Shown piece by piece: positions 53,954 through 62,713 of a stretch of DNA of 64,000 nucleotides. The stretch covers positions 248,001 to 312,000 of the forward strand of contig JADJXJ010000003.1 of assembly GCA_016715945.1 (NCBI GenBank), read 5' to 3'. The notes under the pieces were generated by a model, which saw only the letters and a program-made list of their open reading frames with translations, was not told the DNA's origin and made no database searches. The stretch comes from Bacteroidota bacterium (lineage in GTDB: Bacteria; Bacteroidota; Bacteroidia; Bacteroidales; F082). The position numbers and the translations under genes were made by a program. Numbering within the stretch: the first letter of the stretch is position 1; each line of letters opens with the position of its first letter.

Positions 53954-55914
53954 TGCTTGAGAAATTTAGTGGTGCTGGTCTGACCCTGATCGGCCTGCAG
54001 GCTGACGAGATACAAGCCTTTTTTCAGGCTGCTGATATCGAACGGACGATTAGTGGAGATTTTTTCACTTTTTATCAGGGTTCCGTTCATTGAGTAGATG
54101 CGAAGCAGGTAACTTCCGGCTTCGAGTCCTTCAAAACGGATGAAAGATGTGGAGGGGTTGGGTGAGATCCACAAACGAGCACTTGTTCGGGTATTGTCAG
54201 TCAGCGAGGCATAGGTGTCAATGATTTTTGTTGTGCTTTGGTCCATCAGGCTGAAGTGGAACTGGCTGAAGCCGGCAACGCCACGCGGGAGTCCGCTGCT
54301 GACGGCGCTCTGGGTGGTGAGTGCAGCTGTAGTTCCCGGGTTTTCGGCCACAATAAGCGGGAAGTTGCCGAAGGCGGTTAGTTCGAACTGTGCACCATTG
54401 GGTCTGAAGTGGGCAATGGCGTCGTCGTGCAGCCAGAAACCATATTGCAGGCTGTCGCGTACCATGGCGTAAGGTACTCCGGTGGCCGTGTTTTCCACAT
54501 CGGTGGTCGGCGAACCAGTGAAAGTATTGGGCATGACAATGGCCGAGCGCAGCAAACCGAGGCCCGGCCGGAAATCCATCAGGCCATCGTAGCTGGCGTA
54601 GGCCTGCTCGTAATTGAGCAAGAGGGTGCGGCCCGCATACCTGCTGTTGCCGCCCACAAATGCCACTGCCGAGCCCAAAGCTAATAGCCGGGAGCGCAAC
54701 ACCTGCCCGACGGGAGTCACCATAAAGTCCATCAATGGCTGGTAGCTGCATGCTGCAAACAGGAATTTGTTGCTGCGTCCGGCTTTGGCCAGCCATCCGG
54801 CATTGTTGCCATTGGCAGCCGATGCCACCAGAACTGAAGTGGGTTTGCCGTTGGTGGTGAGCCAATTGACATAGACAGATACACTGCTTTCGGTTCCTGT
54901 GGTCACAACAACAATGGTGTCGCCTGGGTTGCCGTGTTGCCCCAACTGACTCAACATCAGTTGATTCTTGCTAAGGGTTTCGGTGGCACTTAACCAGATA
55001 TGCGATGCGGGAAGTGTGCCATCGGAACGCGGCGGCACCATCTGTGTCAGGCCGTTCATTTCCATGCTGCCAATGTTGAATGTGCAGCCATGAATCATCT
55101 GGCTAACCAGCACATTGCTGGCAAGCAGCTTGGTGCCTCCAAGGCTGAACTGGTTGCCAGGCCCGCTACGGTATATGCCGGCGGCTCCGGTGCCATAAAC
55201 TGTGGCATTGAGGTTCTGGTCGATGCAAACGGCCGTTTTATCGTCCACGCCAATGCCCACGATGTCCAGGTTCTGGTCGAATTTCCACTTGGCCACAAAA
55301 GCCAGGGTGCGTGCAAACCGGCCCCGCTCAGCCACATGGCTGTCGAATACAACCCCCGGCAAAAACTGGAAAAAGTTGTCGCTCAGGGTCATATACTGGT
55401 TGTGCGGATTGGCCAGGGCTTCGTCGGGATACACGGTCCCGTTTACAGCTGTGTACACCACTTTCGAAAGGATATGCAACCCGGCCGATGTTCCGCCAAC
55501 CACGCCGCCTCGGTTGAACACCACTTCCACAGCCTGCTGCAGCAGGGTGTTGCGGTAACGGTTGTAGTAATTGGCCTGATTGCCACCACGGAAAAAAATC
55601 ATGTCGTAGGTACTAAGGCTGTCGTACAAAGCCTGTGTGTTGGCAGCGGCCTGTGTAGCTACCGGGAAGTTTTTTGCAAACACAGCACCCCTGGCCACAA
55701 AATAAGTGGGGAGCCACGAACTGGGATTGGTTTCGGTGCCAATGATGGCCACACGTTTGTTGGGCGCCTGCTGAACAGCCCAGGCGTAGGGCGCATCGCT
55801 CCAGCTATTGTAGTTTTCGCTGCCTCCTCCCACAACGAGAAGCTTGCCGGGCATCTGGGCAACGACCAACCAGGGCAGGAATAAAAGCAATAAAGCTATT
55901 TTATGTTGCCGCAT
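53950..55914 (-). CDS. Secreted S51/cyanophycinase-like protein with T9SS domain
   Basis: A 654-residue protein from ATG 55914 (MRQHKIALLLLFLPWLVVAQ, a signal peptide). Residues about 22-290 are an S51-like domain with LLVVGGGSENY, GGNQ (110-113) and Ser143 in VVGGTSAGLHIL. Residues about 300-570 form a second, uncharacterised region that again contains amidotransferase-like beta strands (GDTIVVVTTGTESSV, GSAVAFVGGNSRYAG). The last 75 residues are a T9SS sorting domain (LWISPNPSTSFIRF, LRIYSMNGTLIKSE). It should be exported to the surface. It is translationally coupled by a four-base overlap to the shorter S51 gene. Cyanophycin or an isoaspartyl peptide is a candidate substrate only. Confidence 0.88.
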   Translation of the reverse strand: MRQHKIALLLLFLPWLVVAQMPGKLLVVGGGSENYNSWSDAPYAWAVQQAPNKRVAIIGTETNPSSWLPTYFVARGAVFAKNFPVATQAAANTQALYDSLSTYDMIFFRGGNQANYYNRYRNTLLQQAVEVVFNRGGVVGGTSAGLHILSKVVYTAVNGTVYPDEALANPHNQYMTLSDNFFQFLPGVVFDSHVAERGRFARTLAFVAKWKFDQNLDIVGIGVDDKTAVCIDQNLNATVYGTGAAGIYRSGPGNQFSLGGTKLLASNVLVSQMIHGCTFNIGSMEMNGLTQMVPPRSDGTLPASHIWLSATETLSKNQLMLSQLGQHGNPGDTIVVVTTGTESSVSVYVNWLTTNGKPTSVLVASAANGNNAGWLAKAGRSNKFLFAACSYQPLMDFMVTPVGQVLRSRLLALGSAVAFVGGNSRYAGRTLLLNYEQAYASYDGLMDFRPGLGLLRSAIVMPNTFTGSPTTDVENTATGVPYAMVRDSLQYGFWLHDDAIAHFRPNGAQFELTAFGNFPLIVAENPGTTAALTTQSAVSSGLPRGVAGFSQFHFSLMDQSTTKIIDTYASLTDNTRTSARLWISPNPSTSFIRFEGLEAGSYLLRIYSMNGTLIKSEKISTNRPFDISSLKKGLYLVSLQADQGQTSTTKFLKQ

Positions 55915-56040
55915 AAAATAAAAAGGTGTTTGTTGAGGGAATAAAGATACTTTATTTCCTGCTTGAAGATGGCGGCAATTCACCCTGGTTGGTGAATCAA
56001 GGGCTGTTTGTGTATGCCTGCCTTTTGCAGTTGAACAAAA

Positions 56041-57075
56041 TCAATACGAGGTTTCGTCCATTTTCACCTTGCCCCAGAAGGTCTTATACACAAAGAAGGT
56101 ATAAATAGCTACTAGCGGTATCCCGATGATCGTCATCAACAGCATGATGCCCAGCGATTTGTCGGACGATGCGGCATTGTAGATGGTGATGCTGTATTCC
56201 GGATTGATGGTCGAGAAGATCATCACAGGATAGAGTTCGATGGCCACCAGAATAAGCAGAAAACTCATGGTGAGTGCCGAAAACAAAAAGGCCTGCACAT
56301 ATTTTTGTTTGCTGACCAGCCGCGGAATGTTGGCAATGCTCAGCATCGACAGGGCAGGTACCACAAACAAGGCGGTGTTTTCGGAAATGGTATCGGAAAG
56401 GTGTGGCAGGTAAATGAGGGTGTAAACGGTCACAATCGCATAAGCCACGATGAAAAAGATCATGGCGCTGCGAAGCAGGTGGTTAACCTTTTCGAACAGC
56501 TGTCCCTCTGTTTTCATCGCCAGATAGAGCGCACCATGCATCATAAACAGGGCCAGGGTAGTGATGCCGACCATGATTGCATAAGGGTTGATGAAGTCGA
56601 GCCAATGACCGGTGAAGTGGTGTTCGGCGTCGAGCGGCATGCCTTGCAATACATTGCCCAGCACAATACCCAGCAACAGCGCCATCATGATGCTCGAAAG
56701 GCTGTAGGCCACGTCCCAGCTCTGGCGCCACCAGTACATCTTTTCCTTGCTCCGGAATTCGATGGATACCGCCCGGAAGATAAGCACCACAAGAAACAGC
56801 ATAAAAGGTATGTACATGGCCGAGAATGCTGAGGCGTACAACACCGGAAAGCCGGCAAACAGGGCACCGCCTCCGATAACCAGCCAAACCTCATTTCCGT
56901 CCCACACCGGCCCCACAGCGTTGAGTGCAATGCGCCTGTTGCGGTCGCCCTTTAAGAACAAATGCCATGCTCCTGCTCCCAGGTCAAAGCCGTCCAGAAT
57001 GGCATAACCCGAAAAGAGTGCGCCTACCACCAAAAACCACCAGGTGGGATAATCTATTCCTAAAAAAGTTTCCAT
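56041..57075 (-). CDS. cydB: Cytochrome bd oxidase subunit II
   Basis: A 344-residue inner-membrane protein with about eight to nine helices. The N-terminus METFLGIDYPTWWFLVVGAL, then GYAILDGFDLGAG and NAVGPVWDGNEVWLVIGGGALFAGFP (quoted as separate motifs), is diagnostic for CydB. It pairs with CydA, encoded 14 bases upstream, to reduce O2 with quinol at high affinity without pumping protons. Cytochrome bd suits a microaerobic or oxygen-tolerant anaerobe. The C-terminus is short and soluble. Confidence 0.97.
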   Translation of the reverse strand: METFLGIDYPTWWFLVVGALFSGYAILDGFDLGAGAWHLFLKGDRNRRIALNAVGPVWDGNEVWLVIGGGALFAGFPVLYASAFSAMYIPFMLFLVVLIFRAVSIEFRSKEKMYWWRQSWDVAYSLSSIMMALLLGIVLGNVLQGMPLDAEHHFTGHWLDFINPYAIMVGITTLALFMMHGALYLAMKTEGQLFEKVNHLLRSAMIFFIVAYAIVTVYTLIYLPHLSDTISENTALFVVPALSMLSIANIPRLVSKQKYVQAFLFSALTMSFLLILVAIELYPVMIFSTINPEYSITIYNAASSDKSLGIMLLMTIIGIPLVAIYTFFVYKTFWGKVKMDETSY

Positions 57076-57089
57076 GGCTCACGAATTCT

Positions 57090-58466
57090 TTATTTAACCA
57101 ACTGATTAGCAATGTCCTCCTGCAGGGGCCTGCCTTCCTCGTTACGCTCATCGTACGGTCCGGCTTTGATCTTTTTGTCCAGCAGATAAATGAACAACAC
57201 AAAGAGCAGGGCATAGACCAGGGTAAACAGAATAAGGGAGAAAAGCACGTTTTGTGCTGTTACGGTGGGCGAAAAAGCATCGCTGGTGCGCAGTAGTTTA
57301 TATACCACCCATGGCTGACGTCCCATCTCGGCCGCAAACCATCCAAACTGGTTGGCCAGTTGCGGCAGCACTACGGCAAACACGAATATCCACAGCAGCC
57401 ATTTGGTCTCGAATAGCCTGCCCCGCCACCACATCCACAAACCAAACAGGGTGAGGGCTATAAAAAACAGGCCGAAAGCAACCATCAAATGGTAGAATTG
57501 AAAAATGGCATTCACCTGGGTGGGGATTTCATCTTTGGGAAAGTCGTTCAATCCGGGCACAGGGGTATCGAAGTTGCCATGTATCAGAAAGCTGAGGCCG
57601 CCCGGGACATATGGACCATACACTTTTTGTTTTTCATGGTTCACCCAGCCGAAGAGATACAGGTGGGCCGGGTCGCTTTGGTTGTAATGGCCCTCAAAGG
57701 CGGCAAGTTTTTCGGGTTGATTTTTAGCTACCCCTGAGGCAGAACTGTGGCCTGTGACCAGCTGCATGACCGAGAAAAAGGCGGCCACAATGAGGGCAAG
57801 CCCGAAAGCCTTGCGCGACATTTCCACATACCGGCCTTTGAGAATGTACCAGGCGTGTACGCTCATCACCAGAAAAGCGCCGGCAATAAGCGCTCCGATC
57901 CAGGTGTGCAGGATGCGATCGACACTCGATGGATTAAAAACCATCGCCCAGAAATCGGTGATTTCGGCCCGCATCTGGTTGCCGTGCCCCACGATATGGT
58001 GGCCGGCCGGCGTTTGCTGCCAGCTGTTGGCCACCACAATCCATACGGCCGAAAACATCGAGCCCAGCCAAACCCCCAGGGTTGCAATGAAATGCACAAT
58101 GGGTCTGACCCTGTTCCAGCCAAAAAGCAATACGCCCAAAAAGCCGCTCTCGAGCGCAAAGGCGAAGATACCCTCGGCTGCAAGGGCGCTGCCAAACACA
58201 TCGCCTACAAAGCGGGAGTAGGTGGCCCAGTTGGTGCCAAACTCAAACTCCATGACGATGCCCGTGGCCACACCTAGCCCAAAGGTGATGGCAAAAATGC
58301 GCGTCCAGAAACGCGCCAGCTGCTCGTACATCTTATTACCGGTGCGCAAAAAGGCACCTTCGTAGATCACCATCATCAGCCCAAGACCTATGCTGAGCGG
58401 GGGATAGATGTAGTGAAAGGAAACTGTGAAAGCAAACTGAATCCGTGAAAGTATTTCAACATCCAT
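57090..58466 (-). CDS. cydA: Cytochrome bd oxidase subunit I
   Basis: A 458-residue inner-membrane haem protein. His18 (FTVSFHYIYPPLS) corresponds to the high-spin haem ligand, His187 (DRILHTWIGA) and the Met in YHLMVAFGL to the low-spin haem b558 ligands, and Glu98 (ALAAEGIF) to the conserved proton-path Glu. The quinol-binding loop (KLAAFEGHY) is present, and the GRQPW signature follows (MGRQPWVVYKLL). The length fits the short Q-loop form. It is first in the cydAB operon, with a -7 element 62 bases upstream. Confidence 0.98.
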   Translation of the reverse strand: MDVEILSRIQFAFTVSFHYIYPPLSIGLGLMMVIYEGAFLRTGNKMYEQLARFWTRIFAITFGLGVATGIVMEFEFGTNWATYSRFVGDVFGSALAAEGIFAFALESGFLGVLLFGWNRVRPIVHFIATLGVWLGSMFSAVWIVVANSWQQTPAGHHIVGHGNQMRAEITDFWAMVFNPSSVDRILHTWIGALIAGAFLVMSVHAWYILKGRYVEMSRKAFGLALIVAAFFSVMQLVTGHSSASGVAKNQPEKLAAFEGHYNQSDPAHLYLFGWVNHEKQKVYGPYVPGGLSFLIHGNFDTPVPGLNDFPKDEIPTQVNAIFQFYHLMVAFGLFFIALTLFGLWMWWRGRLFETKWLLWIFVFAVVLPQLANQFGWFAAEMGRQPWVVYKLLRTSDAFSPTVTAQNVLFSLILFTLVYALLFVLFIYLLDKKIKAGPYDERNEEGRPLQEDIANQLVK

Positions 58467-58825
58467 TGATCTGTGAATTTGAAGTTAGTTCGTCATTGGG
58501 TGACAATCCGGCGAATGATTCCCCATGCAAAGCTATAAGCTTGTGTGAATGCATAAACAAACCTTCGGCCGGATGTGCTCAATTTTTTCCTCGCGTCAGA
58601 TTTAGAAACCTGAAATTTATAACGATTCTAAATAAGGAAATACAACTTAAAAAATTAATATTCAATAACTTGCGATTTTATTTAGAACAGCGGTAAATTA
58701 TTGTGCCAACAAAAGTACGGATATTATATCTATACATTTGCATATGTTTATCTGAAAAAATTGTTCAAAGTTTAACATCAAGTTAATTTACTCTGAATCA
58801 ATTGAATAACTAAAATAGGTTGATA
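58467..58825. promoter_or_regulatory. AT-rich divergent control region between cydAB and the octaheme cytochrome cluster
   Basis: These 359 bases hold no supported gene. On the minus strand TAGCTTTG (CAAAGCTA at 58528-58535) matches the -7 consensus for cydAB, with a candidate TTTG (CAAA at 58558-58561) 22 bases further. The plus-strand promoter is listed separately. An imperfect symmetrical element TTAAC-ATCAA-GTTAA lies at 58772-58786, between the plus-strand promoter and the cytochrome start. It might be an operator, but its family cannot be named. Confidence 0.5.
58711..58740 (+). promoter_or_regulatory. Promoter of the octaheme cytochrome cluster
   Basis: TTG at 58711-58713 and TACATTTG at 58733-58740 are 19 bases apart, an excellent match to the Bacteroidota promoter. 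The start codon is at 58826, leaving an untranslated leader of about 80 bases. Confidence 0.65.
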
Positions 58826-60421
58826 ATGAAACCAGTAACAAAAGCATTGGTCTTTTTCCTGGCCATCATCGCTCCGCTTGTCATCATCACCCTGGCATTG
58901 CGGAGGCCTGCCGACGACAAGACCCGACTCAACGAATTGCGTGAAAGGTACACGAAAGTTCGACAGCCTGGGGTAGATCACGGCAAATTTGCGGTTTTGC
59001 AGCAGGATTTCGACAATCCGCACCAGATCACGGCAGCATGCCTTTCGTGTCATACCGAGCGCGGGCACGAGTTGCTGTCCAGCCCGCACTTTACCTGGGA
59101 ACGCGAAGACTTCATCCCCGGAAAAGGGGTGGTGTACATCGGCAAGAAAAACCTCATCAACAATTTCTGCACCGGGGTTCAGTCCAACGAAGGGAGCTGC
59201 ATGAAATGCCACGCCGGTTATGGCTGGGCCGACAAGTCGTTCGATTTCAAAAACCCATTCAACATCGACTGCATTGTTTGCCACGACAATACAGGAACCT
59301 ATCAGAAAGCGTCGGGTATGGCCGGTTATCCGGAAATGGGGGGCGACAAAGGCCCTGATTTCAAGGCTATTCTGGCCAGTGTGGGCATTCCGGCCAGCCA
59401 GAACTGCGGCAGTTGTCACTTTTTTGGTGGGGGCGGAAACAATGTGAAGCATGGTGATCTGGAGGTTGCCTTGCTCACCTCCGGCCGACAGGTGGATGTG
59501 CATATGGGTGTCGATGGCATCCACATGAAGTGTGTGGATTGCCACACGGCAGAAAATCACAAGATGAAAGGACGCTATTTCGGCATCACAGCCACCGGCA
59601 ACAATCGCCTGAGCTGCGAAGATTGCCACACCTCCACACCGCACGTGCGCAGCATTCTCAACGAACACACCATCAAAGTGTCGTGCCAGGCCTGCCATAT
59701 CCCGGTTTATGCCAAAGTGAATGCCACCAAAATGGAATGGGACTGGAGCACAGCCACCAAAAAGCTCGATGGCAAAGGCTTTGAGGTTAAGGACGAGGAT
59801 GGCAACATCATCTATACCTCGGCCAAGGGCGACTTTGTGTGGAAGAAAAATGTCAGACCCGAATACTCATGGTTCAATGGCACGGCCGATCACCTGCTGA
59901 TTACCGATAAGATTGATACCACCGAGGGCGTGGTTAAAATCAACAGACTTTTTGGCGAATACAAAGACCAGAAAAGCAAGATTGTTCCTGTGAAAGTTCA
60001 TCGTGGCCGCCAGCCCTACGATCCCGAAACCCTGCATGTGCTGCAGGCCAAGTTGTGGGACCGCCAGCCCGGTCAGGGGGCCCTGTGGCTCGACCTTAAC
60101 TGGGACAGTGCAATTATTAAAGGTATGGAGTACGTAGGGCTGCCCTACAGCGGAAAATATGCGTTTATTGATACAGAGGTCTATCTTCCTGTAAACCACA
60201 TGGTTTCGCCAAGTGCAGAAACTGTGTCGTGCAAGGAGTGTCACACCCGAAGTGAGGAAGGCCGGCTTGCACAGCTTCGCGACTTTTATATGCCCGGCCG
60301 CGACCGCAACGACACCGCAGACTTTGCCGGCAGATTGCTGCTGATCTTGTCTTTTGTCGGAGTGGCAGGTCATGCCGGTATCCGGTTTATGGCTTCCAGA
60401 AAAAACCGTAAAAATGCCTAA
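58826..60421 (+). CDS. Octaheme c-type cytochrome, tetrathionate reductase (OTR) family
   Basis: A 531-residue protein from ATG 58826, with an N-terminal anchor (about 7-25) and a C-terminal membrane helix (about 503-520). It has eight CxxCH haem sites: Cys72 (CLSCH), Cys125 (CMKCH, followed by AGYGW), Cys149 (CIVCH), Cys194 (CGSCH), Cys236 (CVDCH), Cys264 (CEDCH), Cys287 (CQACH) and Cys469 (CKECH). The number, spacing and the CHAGYGW segment fit the octaheme tetrathionate reductase family. The studied Shewanella enzyme reduces tetrathionate, and also nitrite and hydroxylamine, in vitro, with a Lys-ligated active-site haem. It faces the periplasm. The next gene, a cytochrome b, lies 11 bases downstream and is the likely electron donor. 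The natural substrate is not proven. Confidence 0.93.
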   Translation: MKPVTKALVFFLAIIAPLVIITLALRRPADDKTRLNELRERYTKVRQPGVDHGKFAVLQQDFDNPHQITAACLSCHTERGHELLSSPHFTWEREDFIPGKGVVYIGKKNLINNFCTGVQSNEGSCMKCHAGYGWADKSFDFKNPFNIDCIVCHDNTGTYQKASGMAGYPEMGGDKGPDFKAILASVGIPASQNCGSCHFFGGGGNNVKHGDLEVALLTSGRQVDVHMGVDGIHMKCVDCHTAENHKMKGRYFGITATGNNRLSCEDCHTSTPHVRSILNEHTIKVSCQACHIPVYAKVNATKMEWDWSTATKKLDGKGFEVKDEDGNIIYTSAKGDFVWKKNVRPEYSWFNGTADHLLITDKIDTTEGVVKINRLFGEYKDQKSKIVPVKVHRGRQPYDPETLHVLQAKLWDRQPGQGALWLDLNWDSAIIKGMEYVGLPYSGKYAFIDTEVYLPVNHMVSPSAETVSCKECHTRSEEGRLAQLRDFYMPGRDRNDTADFAGRLLLILSFVGVAGHAGIRFMASRKNRKNA

Positions 60422-60432
60422 CAACCCACGCC

Positions 60433-61092
60433 ATGAAAAATTTTAAAAAGGTTTACATCTACAAAGGATTCGAGCGATTCTGGCACTGGAACCAGTCGTT
60501 GCTGATTTTTATCCTCGCCATCACAGGCTTCGAAATCCACAGTTCCTACAACCTTCTGGGCTACGACACTGCTGTGGATATTCACAACAAAGCGGCATGG
60601 GGATTCATTGTGCTCATCATCTTTGCCATCTTCTGGCACTTTACGACAGGCGAGTGGAAACAATACCTGCCCACAACCCAAAACCTTAAGGCTCAGCTCG
60701 ATTTCTACCTGTTCGGAATTTTCCGCAACGCGCCCCATCCCACCAAAAAAACCGTGCTCAGCAAGCTCAATCCTCTGCAACGCCTTGTCTATCTCGGACT
60801 TAAATTGCTGGTCATCCCGGTCATGGTCACCACCGGACTTGCCTATATGTTTTACCGCTATCCGCAGGGCGACCGGATTGAGATTACCAATATCCAGAAC
60901 CTTGAGCTTGTGGCCGTGCTGCATACCCTCGGAGCTTTTGTGCTGCTTTCGTTTGTGGTGGTGCACCTCTATCTGATCACCACCGGGCACACCCTCACTT
61001 CCAACCTCAAAGCTATGATCACCGGATGGGAAGAGCTCGAGGAAGATGAAGATACCCCTGCTGACGAACCTAAAAAAGAAGAAGAGAAATGA
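60433..61092 (+). CDS. Cytochrome b561-type membrane electron donor
   Basis: A 219-residue membrane protein with four helices. Candidate haem b ligands are His in FERFWHWNQSLL, in DIHNKAAWG, in VLHTLGAF and in VVVHLYLITTGH, the usual pattern of b-type cytochromes of the NapC-independent, FdnI/HydC type. The C-terminus is cytoplasmic, short and very acidic (EELEEDEDTPADE). It should pass electrons from menaquinol to the octaheme cytochrome encoded directly upstream. Its stop overlaps the next ATG by four bases (ATGA at 61089-61092), giving translational coupling to the rhodanese lipoprotein. Confidence 0.92.
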   Translation: MKNFKKVYIYKGFERFWHWNQSLLIFILAITGFEIHSSYNLLGYDTAVDIHNKAAWGFIVLIIFAIFWHFTTGEWKQYLPTTQNLKAQLDFYLFGIFRNAPHPTKKTVLSKLNPLQRLVYLGLKLLVIPVMVTTGLAYMFYRYPQGDRIEITNIQNLELVAVLHTLGAFVLLSFVVVHLYLITTGHTLTSNLKAMITGWEELEEDEDTPADEPKKEEEK

Positions 61093-62156
61093 AATCACTG
61101 AGAATAGTTTCCGCAGGCTGGATTGCGTTGATGGCGCTGGTATTGCTGAGTTCCTGCAACAAATCCGCTATCCCGCCCGCATCAGCTGTGGGCGAATCAG
61201 CACAGCTCGTGCAATGGCTGAACCAGAACGGCAACTGGATCAACTCGGATAAGGTGCCGGCCGTCATCTCGGCCGACGATGCGTATGAGCTCCTGAATGG
61301 CAATAATTTGTTTATCGACCTGCGCGATGCCTCGCAGTATGGCGCAGGACACATCCCCAATGCAATCAACATCAGACCGGAGGAATTACTTGATTATCTT
61401 GACAAAAGGCTGGATATCAATGCATTTGACAAGGTTGTCTTCGTGTGTTCAAGAGGGCAGCTTTCGGCATGGGTCAACGGCATTGTGCGTTTGCTGGGCT
61501 ATGACAATACCTATTCGATCCGGTTTGGCATGAATGCCTGGGACGCTACCCTGGCAAACGAAGGCTGGGATAAAGCAATAAGCGACAAATGGGCCGACCA
61601 ATTGGTAACAGGAATGCCGGATTTTCCCAAAGCTGTGAACGATCTGCCTGTTGTATCAACTGGAAAATCAAGCCTATATCAGATTGCTCACGACAGGGCG
61701 GCCGCATTGCTGGCCGAAAGCAGCGCCTCTCATTTTCTCGAATTCGATTCGCTGGCAAAACACATGGAAGAGTACTTCATCATCAACTATTGGTCGCCGG
61801 CCGATTACGAAACTGTCGGACATCTTCCCGCTGCCAGGCAGTTTAGCCCGCGAAAATCGCTTGCAATCGATGCACAGTTGCTTTCAATCCCCACCACACA
61901 GAAGATTGTTGTCTATTGCTACACCGGACATCATTCGGCACATGCTGTGGCCTATCTGCGCATGTTGGGCTACGATGCCTACTCATTGCTTTATGGTGCC
62001 AACTCGTTTATGCACAGCAGGATGCAACGGGATGGCTGGCCAGCCTCACATCAATGGAGCGAACTGCAGAAACGTAAATACCCCCTTTCGAGCAGTGCGG
62101 TATTGCCTGTCAATCCGGCCGGCGAAATCAAAAAAGCGGCTCAGGGTGGCTGTTAA
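61089..62156 (+). CDS. Tandem-rhodanese lipoprotein with C-terminal -GGC
   Basis: A 355-residue protein with a lipobox (LLSSC, Cys23), so anchored in the membrane outside the cytoplasm. Two rhodanese domains follow. The first (about 55-165) has LFIDLRDASQYGAGHIP and active Cys120 (VFVCSRGQLSAW). The second (about 220-340) has active Cys277 (VVYCYTGHHSAHAVAYL). Both active-site Cys residues are intact, so each could carry a persulfide from thiosulfate or polysulfide. The protein ends KKAAQGGC, a free Cys at the very C-terminus (Cys355). This matches the end of the transporter-rhodanese fusion two genes on. It is translationally coupled to the cytochrome b. Confidence 0.92.
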   Translation: MKSLRIVSAGWIALMALVLLSSCNKSAIPPASAVGESAQLVQWLNQNGNWINSDKVPAVISADDAYELLNGNNLFIDLRDASQYGAGHIPNAINIRPEELLDYLDKRLDINAFDKVVFVCSRGQLSAWVNGIVRLLGYDNTYSIRFGMNAWDATLANEGWDKAISDKWADQLVTGMPDFPKAVNDLPVVSTGKSSLYQIAHDRAAALLAESSASHFLEFDSLAKHMEEYFIINYWSPADYETVGHLPAARQFSPRKSLAIDAQLLSIPTTQKIVVYCYTGHHSAHAVAYLRMLGYDAYSLLYGANSFMHSRMQRDGWPASHQWSELQKRKYPLSSSAVLPVNPAGEIKKAAQGGC

Positions 62157-62176
62157 ATAAAAAAAAATTCAAGACC

Positions 62177-62701
62177 ATGAACGAACAACCTAAACCTTAC
62201 ATGAATGCCTACCTGGCAGGTTTCCTGCTTGGACTGGTATTGCTGGCTTCGTTTTTTATTACCGGACGCGGGCTTGGCGCCAGTGGTGCAGCCAAGAGCG
62301 TAGTTATTGAAACAGTGGGCCACATGGCGCCTGAACATGCAAAGTCCAATTCGTTTTATGCGGCATTTTTTGCCGATGGCGATGGCCGTCCCATGAAAAA
62401 CTGGCTGGTTTATCTGGTGGCCGGATTGCTGGGCGGGGCATTTTTCTCGGGCTTTGTGTCCGGCAGGGCAGGATTGGCCATCGATAAAGGTCCGCGCATC
62501 AGCAATGGTACACGGCTTTTGTTTGCGCTGTTAGGAGGTATACTTTTTGGCATCGGCTCCCAGTTCGGACGCGGATGCACCAGCGGCGCCGCCCTCAGCG
62601 GGATGGCTGTGCTCTCCACCGCCGGTTTCCTGACCATGATTTTCATCTTCGGAACCGGCTATGTCATCGCTTACTTTTTCCGTAAACTCTGGATACATTA
62701 A
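62177..62701 (+). CDS. YeeE/YedE-family sulfur transporter, first half
   Basis: A 174-residue membrane protein with about four helices and the family motif SQFGRGCTSG (Cys134). YeeE/YedE proteins such as TsuA import thiosulfate using a chain of conserved Cys residues. Here the transporter is split, with this gene encoding the first half and the next gene the second. N-terminal residues 1-12 are cytoplasmic. It starts 20 bases after the rhodanese lipoprotein and ends 12 bases before its partner. The thiosulfate substrate is inferred from the family. Confidence 0.92.
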   Translation: MNEQPKPYMNAYLAGFLLGLVLLASFFITGRGLGASGAAKSVVIETVGHMAPEHAKSNSFYAAFFADGDGRPMKNWLVYLVAGLLGGAFFSGFVSGRAGLAIDKGPRISNGTRLLFALLGGILFGIGSQFGRGCTSGAALSGMAVLSTAGFLTMIFIFGTGYVIAYFFRKLWIH

Positions 62702-62713
62702 CGCAGCACAACT

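Noticed and set aside
55000..55884. A 294-codon plus-strand frame opposite the S51/T9SS gene
   Set aside because: Antisense shadow of a well-supported gene with no domain signature.
53950..55914. Cyanophycin synthesis or storage locus
   Set aside because: No cyanophycin synthetase is present, and both S51 proteins have export signals, which fits external degradation rather than storage.
58772..58786. TTAAC-N5-GTTAA as an FNR/CRP-type site
   Set aside because: It does not match the TTGAT-N4-ATCAA FNR consensus closely enough; kept only as an unnamed symmetrical element.
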